From: Reyranella sp.
GTDB taxonomy: Bacteria; Pseudomonadota; Alphaproteobacteria; Reyranellales; Reyranellaceae
Assembly (NCBI GenBank): GCA_004296815.1
Contig: SCVT01000602.1
Span: 1-9,229, forward strand
DNA length: 9,229 bases
Direction of reading: 5' to 3'
The notes beneath the pieces are model-generated. The model made no database searches. It saw only the letters and a program-made list of their open reading frames with translations, and was not told the origin of the DNA. A program made the translations under genes and the position numbers. Below are positions 6,432 through 9,229 of this stretch, piece after piece; the first letter of the stretch is position 1, and every line of letters starts with the position of its first letter.

Positions 6432-7307
6432 CTAGATCGCCACGCCCGAGCGGCGCAGCTCGGCAAAGTAGCCGGCCACGATGGCGTGGATCTCGACGGC
6501 GCGATGGGCGAACCTGCGGTGCACCTCGCCCGGAACGACCATGCCGCGCGATCCGACGCGACGGCAGTGGCCCGACTTCTCCAGCGCCGCGGCGTGCCGG
6601 CGCACCGTCTCGTAGGGCAGCCTGAGCGAGTCCGAGATCGCCAGCACGCTGACCGGTTGGCGCAGCTCGTCGGCCAGCACCGACTGGCTCGACGCCGGCG
6701 CGGTGTTGGTGACGTGCTTCACGTTGGCCGTCCAGATCGCCGTGTAGACGAGCGCCCGGAGGAGGTCGCCGTCCCAGACGGCGGCGGAGAGCCGGATCGC
6801 CTCGAGCACCTGTCGCGTCGACGCCTTGGCGATCACCATCTGCTCGCGCGTCAGGGCGCGCTTGCGCGGCGACGTCTCGGGTGAGGCTTGGTAGTTGGCC
6901 GCACCGGCGCGCGTCAGCTCGATCAGCATGCGCTGGCTGTTGAGGTACATGCCGCGCAGCAGCTCGACGTTGGCTCGGCTCGCACGGACGGCTGGCGGAA
7001 TCGCGAGCCCGTCGGCCGTGGCCACGCACTGTCCGGCCCGCACAAGCTCTGTTGCATACCGGCGCACGGTCGCATAGGGCACGGCGAGGCGGCGCGCCAG
7101 CTCGCGCACGCTCACCGGTCCGCCGTCGGGCTGCTGCATATGGCTGTGCCAGACCGCGATGAAGACCAGGCCAGAGATCAGCTTGTCGCCCTGCGCCCGG
7201 GTCAGCAGGTCGATGGCGCGCAGGAAGAATTCCGTCGACAGCCGCACGATCGGATAGGCGTTCTGCGGAATCGTGATCGGCTCATTTTGGGGAGCGACCT
7301 GGCTCAT
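6432..7307 (-). CDS. Duplicated double winged-helix protein, paralogue A (unknown family)
   Basis: This 291-residue protein is the upstream partner of paralogue B, with the same layout. Module 1 (about 28-140) has a helix DKLISGLVF and a helix-turn-helix VRELARRLAVPYATVRRY (67-84). Module 2 (about 168-291) has GDLLRALVY, then WTANVKHVTNTAP (192-204, identical in both paralogues), then PYETVRRH (231-238), the wing GMVVPG and FAELRRSG at the end. Its first recognition helix (PYATVRRY) differs from the other three copies, so module 1 may have altered DNA specificity. The C-terminal modules of A and B resemble each other more than either resembles its own N-terminal module, so the internal duplication is older than the gene duplication. 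An open frame extends upstream to 7508, but the ATG at 7307 gives exactly the length of the paralogue and is preferred. The likely role is transcription regulator. A tandem palindrome covers its start. Confidence 0.87.
   Translation of the reverse strand: MSQVAPQNEPITIPQNAYPIVRLSTEFFLRAIDLLTRAQGDKLISGLVFIAVWHSHMQQPDGGPVSVRELARRLAVPYATVRRYATELVRAGQCVATADGLAIPPAVRASRANVELLRGMYLNSQRMLIELTRAGAANYQASPETSPRKRALTREQMVIAKASTRQVLEAIRLSAAVWDGDLLRALVYTAIWTANVKHVTNTAPASSQSVLADELRQPVSVLAISDSLRLPYETVRRHAAALEKSGHCRRVGSRGMVVPGEVHRRFAHRAVEIHAIVAGYFAELRRSGVAI
6598..6629. repeat. 32-bp exact repeat, copy 2 (paralogue A, second recognition helix)
   Basis: Partner of the 5713-5744 segment. It encodes the LRLPYETVRRH region of module 2 in paralogue A, and the identity stops abruptly at both ends. 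Confidence 0.85.
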
Positions 7308-7318
7308 TTTGGGGAGCC
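7279..7318. promoter_or_regulatory. Tandem palindromic repeat overlapping the start of paralogue A (candidate operator)
   Basis: GGCTCATTTTGGGGAGC occurs twice exactly, at 7279-7295 and 7301-7317, with a 22-bp period (about two helical turns). The right copy extends to a perfect inverted repeat, GGCTC (7301-7305) - ATTTTGGG - GAGCC (7314-7318); the left copy keeps four of the five arm pairs. The start codon of paralogue A (7307-7305 on the minus strand) lies inside the right copy. The left copy encodes residues 5-10 and carries an ATG in a different frame. Bound protein here would block translation initiation or transcription of the double winged-helix operon, so autoregulation is a reasonable guess. 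Confidence 0.6.
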
Positions 7319-7601
7319 TAGGCCTTCGGTCGGCCGGGTGGAAGCGGTAGTGGCTTGCGCGGGGAATGCACGTAGATCGCAGCAACCATCCTGCCGTGTG
7401 GGGCAGGAGCGCGCGGCGGCCGAAGTGTCCTTCTGCCAATCGGCCTTTCGGCCGGCGAGGTGACCCACCACCGGACCGGACGGCAGGCCACAGGATCGGC
7501 ACGTTCACGCCGGCCGCCGTTGACCACCTACGTTTTTGCGACCGGTCATCGACGACGGCGTGGACGCCCCCGATCGATATCCCCGATCAGTAGCCGCCCC
7601 T
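7319..7601. other. Non-coding spacer between oxidase gene and paralogue A
   Basis: No convincing gene is present; a 75-codon plus-strand frame and an extension of paralogue A look like chance open frames in GC-rich DNA. Visible structure includes a 7-bp inverted repeat TCCTGCC/GGCAGGA (7389-7408, 6-nt loop), a small hairpin CGGCC-TTTC-GGCCG (7441-7454) and the palindrome GCCTAGGC (7316-7323). The two hairpins lack T tracts. The promoter of the paralogue operon should be here, read on the minus strand, but no good -35/-10 pair was found. Confidence 0.6.
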
Positions 7602-8696
7602 CTAATATCCCTCGTCGCCGAGATTGAGCAGCGGGAACGCCGAGTGCACGCCCGGCATGTTGGTCGGCGTGCTCCTGGCGATGTAGCTCTTGTCGAGTTG
7701 TGACAGCGATGTGACGCCGAGCAAGCCCATCGCCTCCTTCATCTCGTCCTCTAGCAGCTCGACCACGCGCTCGATGCCGGCCGCGCCCGCCGCGGCGAGC
7801 CCGTAGCAGTAGAGCCGGCCGAGGCCGACCCAGTCGGCGCCCATGCAGATCGCCTTGACGATGTCGCTGCCGCGGCTGAACGAGCCGTCGACCGCAACCT
7901 TGGCGCGGCCCGCCACGGCGTCGACGATCTCCGGCAGCACCTCGGCCGAGCCGCGGCCATGGTCGAGCTGGCGTCCGCCGTGGTTGGAGCAATAGACCGC
8001 CCAGACGCCGTGCTGGCAGGCGATCTCGGCGTCCTCGCCGGTGCCGATTCCCTTCAGCATGAACTTCACGTCGGGGAACTTGTCCTTCACGCGCTTGAAG
8101 TTGGCCCACGAGAAGGCCGCCTGGTGATCCTGGCCGGTCGCCGAGGTGCGCCACGACTTCACAAAGCGCTTGGCGATGTCGCGCTCGCGGCGCGAATAGA
8201 CCTGAGTGTCGACGGTGATGCAGAAGGCGTCGTAGCCCGCATCCATCGCCTGCTTCACCCGGTCGGCCACCCAGCTGTCGTCGCCGCGCACATAGAGCTG
8301 GTAAATCTTGGGCGCCGCGCCGCCCTTCACGATGTCCTCGAGCTTGAGCGTCGTCACCGAGCTGATCAGCATGGCCACATTGCCGGCGCCGGCGCCCCTG
8401 GCGACGGTGATGCCGCCGCCGGGCTCGAAGGATTCGAGCGACCCCACGGGCGCCAACATGACGGGCAGGCGAATCTTGCGGCCGAGAATCTCCGACGAGG
8501 GATCGATCGACGAAACGTCGCGCAGGACGCGCGGCTTGAAGGCGATGGAGTCGAGCGCCATCCTGTTGCGGCGCAGCGTAGTTTCAGTCTCCGTGCCGCC
8601 GATCAGATAGTCCCAGATATTGGGGTTAAGTCGGATTTTCGCCGCTTTTACGATCTCGTGTAGCGTCACGAAGTCGCTCTCAAGGCCGCTCGCCAT
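7602..8696 (-). CDS. FMN-dependent alpha-hydroxy-acid oxidase/dehydrogenase
   Basis: This enzyme (364 residues from the chosen start) is of the glycolate oxidase / L-lactate dehydrogenase / mandelate dehydrogenase family, oxidising an L-2-hydroxy acid to the 2-oxo acid with FMN in a TIM barrel. Family residues are present in order: Tyr30 (WDYLIGG), flavin loop APVG (82-85), Gln133 and Tyr135 (QLY), Thr161/Asp163 with Arg170 (TVDT..SRRERD), Lys215 (MLKGI), catalytic His239 and substrate-binding Arg242 (SNHGGRQLD), and the phosphate loop VDGSFSRGSD (269-278) with GLGR (291-294). In the usual DGGxRRG motif the first Arg is Ser274 here, a variant I recall from one subgroup. A GTG at 8744 would add 16 residues. 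I prefer the ATG at 8696, directly after GGGGGA, because family homology begins soon after it (SDFVTLHEIV). The exact substrate is unknown. Confidence 0.92.
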   Translation of the reverse strand: MASGLESDFVTLHEIVKAAKIRLNPNIWDYLIGGTETETTLRRNRMALDSIAFKPRVLRDVSSIDPSSEILGRKIRLPVMLAPVGSLESFEPGGGITVARGAGAGNVAMLISSVTTLKLEDIVKGGAAPKIYQLYVRGDDSWVADRVKQAMDAGYDAFCITVDTQVYSRRERDIAKRFVKSWRTSATGQDHQAAFSWANFKRVKDKFPDVKFMLKGIGTGEDAEIACQHGVWAVYCSNHGGRQLDHGRGSAEVLPEIVDAVAGRAKVAVDGSFSRGSDIVKAICMGADWVGLGRLYCYGLAAAGAAGIERVVELLEDEMKEAMGLLGVTSLSQLDKSYIARSTPTNMPGVHSAFPLLNLGDEGY

Positions 8697-8780
8697 CTGT
8701 CCCCCGGAGTCGCATGCTGGTTGGCGGTTTTCTTGCGCGTCCACCGCGTCGCGTCAACGTGGCGTCACGGGCCCGCGGCA

Positions 8781-8809
8781 TTGACGATGACGTCCGGGGG
8801 CGATTTGAT
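8781..8809 (+). promoter_or_regulatory. Sigma-70-like promoter for the second binding-protein gene
   Basis: TTGACG (8781-8786, 5 of 6 consensus) is followed after exactly 17 bp by TTTGAT (8804-8809, 4 of 6). The predicted start near 8816 would give a leader of about 70 nt to the plus-strand gene. An isolated TATAAG at 8856-8861 has no -35 partner at the right distance. Confidence 0.45.
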
Positions 8810-8822
8810 CGCCGTACGGCGA
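8799..8822. promoter_or_regulatory. Interlocking inverted repeats over promoter -10 and start (candidate operator)
   Basis: GGCGAT-TTG-ATCGCC (8799-8813) is a perfect inverted repeat that contains the -10 element. It shares its right arm with the perfect 14-bp palindrome TCGCCGTACGGCGA (8809-8822), which covers the predicted transcription start. This layout is typical of a repressor operator; alternatively the three arms could form mutually exclusive RNA hairpins. The regulator is unknown. Confidence 0.5.
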
Positions 8823-8884
8823 CCGCTCGGCGGAACCGGCAGGCAAAGGCCCGCGTATAAGCAAGAAGGGCAACGGTGAGGCAA

Positions 8885-9229
8885 ATGATGAAGAGACGCG
8901 CTCTGACGACGGCACTGCTCCTCGGCCTGGCGGCCGGTCCCGCCCTGGCGGCCGATCCGCTGCCCGCGATGAAGGAGACGCCGAGCCTCGCCGAGCAGGT
9001 GAAGTCGGGCGCCCTGCCGGCGGTCGACAAGCGCATCCCGCAGCAGCCTCAGGTGGTGAAGCAGTTCTACGGCGGCGACGGCCCCGGCCAGCAGGGCGGC
9101 CAGCTCAACATGCTGGTGGCCAGCGCCCGCGACACCCGCCTGATGACGATCTATTCCTACACGCGGCTCATCGTCCACGATCCGGACTTCAAGCTGAAGT
9201 CCGACATCCTCGAGAGCTATACCGACAAG
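8885..9229 (+). CDS. Second family-5 ABC substrate-binding protein, N-terminal part (runs off window)
   Basis: 115 codons are open to the window edge with no stop. The protein begins MMKRRALTTALLLGLAAGPA and has a Sec-type signal with an ALA cleavage site near residue 22. After a Gln/Pro-rich linker comes 'GGQLNMLVASARDTRLM' (71-87), 'YSYTRLIVHDPDFKL' (90-104) and SDILES (106-111), which match the beginning of the SBP_bac_5 domain in a peptide-type binding-protein subgroup. It differs strongly from the Tat-exported receptor at 1236-2840, so it belongs to another importer. Start choice is uncertain: ATG at 8885 or 8888 (the latter with GAGG six bases before), or GTG at 8876 preceded by AAGAAGGG. 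It is divergent from the hydroxy-acid oxidase across about 188 bp. Confidence 0.83.
   Translation, partial: MMKRRALTTALLLGLAAGPALAADPLPAMKETPSLAEQVKSGALPAVDKRIPQQPQVVKQFYGGDGPGQQGGQLNMLVASARDTRLMTIYSYTRLIVHDPDFKLKSDILESYTDK

Noticed and set aside
5601..6884. 427-codon plus-strand frame opposite the double winged-helix genes
   Set aside because: It bridges both paralogues antisense. Its internal repetitiveness only mirrors the duplicated modules on the other strand.
7389..7454. Hairpins as a rho-independent terminator of the oxidase gene
   Set aside because: They are more than 140 bp beyond the stop and have no T tract on the relevant strand.
7308..7508. 67-codon N-terminal extension of paralogue A
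   Set aside because: Paralogue B starts at the aligned ATG, giving 291 residues for both. The extension is Arg/Pro-rich and without similarity.
7366..7593. 75-codon plus-strand small protein in the spacer
   Set aside because: No ribosome site, no recognisable motif, and composition typical of a chance frame.
8697..8744. 16-residue GTG-initiated extension of the hydroxy-acid oxidase
   Set aside because: The ATG at 8696 has GGGGGA just upstream and lies close to where family homology begins. The extension cannot be excluded but is less likely.
8680..9178. Minus-strand frames opposite the second binding protein
   Set aside because: They lie antisense to a gene with a signal peptide and SBP_bac_5 motifs and have no features of their own.

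Overview
The window is a GC-rich stretch with codon use and gene families typical of an alphaproteobacterium, possibly a soil or rhizosphere Rhodospirillales- or Rhizobiales-like lineage. This is inferred from protein style and not proven. The first 13 bases are not genomic. They match the 3' end of the Illumina adapter (GCTCTTCCGATCT), and the interrupted permease gene loses homology exactly where they begin.

Left part (14-2840, minus strand): a tightly packed operon encodes a family-5 (peptide/nickel/opine type) ABC importer. It runs from a Tat-exported substrate-binding protein to a DppB-like permease (1-base overlap) and then a DppC-like permease (2-base gap), which is cut by the contig end. 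Upstream, on the minus strand at 2903-2889, is a near-consensus sigma-54 promoter (TGGCAC-N5-TTGC). Its predicted start leaves a leader of about 37 nt that carries a Shine-Dalgarno. A 13-bp palindrome overlaps the -12/+1 region.

Middle part (2959-5522, plus strand): divergent from the transporter lie an AtzF-type allophanate hydrolase, with both its amidase and its C-terminal domain, and a classical short-chain dehydrogenase 32 bp downstream. Allophanate hydrolase releases ammonium from allophanate. Together with the sigma-54 promoter on the divergent importer this suggests a nitrogen-scavenging locus. Neither urea carboxylase nor biuret hydrolase is in view.

Right-middle part (5547-7307, minus strand): two adjacent genes, 9 bp apart, encode paralogous proteins of exactly 291 residues each. 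Each protein is an internal duplication of a helix / winged-helix / helix module, so four DNA-binding modules lie in a row. The start codon of the upstream gene lies inside one of two 17-18 bp palindromic direct repeats spaced 22 bp apart, a good candidate for an autoregulatory tandem operator. This is the most novel-looking system in the window.

Right part (7602-9229): an FMN-dependent alpha-hydroxy-acid oxidase/dehydrogenase (minus) faces away from a second, truncated family-5 substrate-binding protein (plus, from about 8885 to the window end). Their 188-bp divergent spacer has a sigma-70-like promoter overlapped by two interlocking inverted repeats. No tRNA, rRNA, CRISPR array or insertion sequence was seen.
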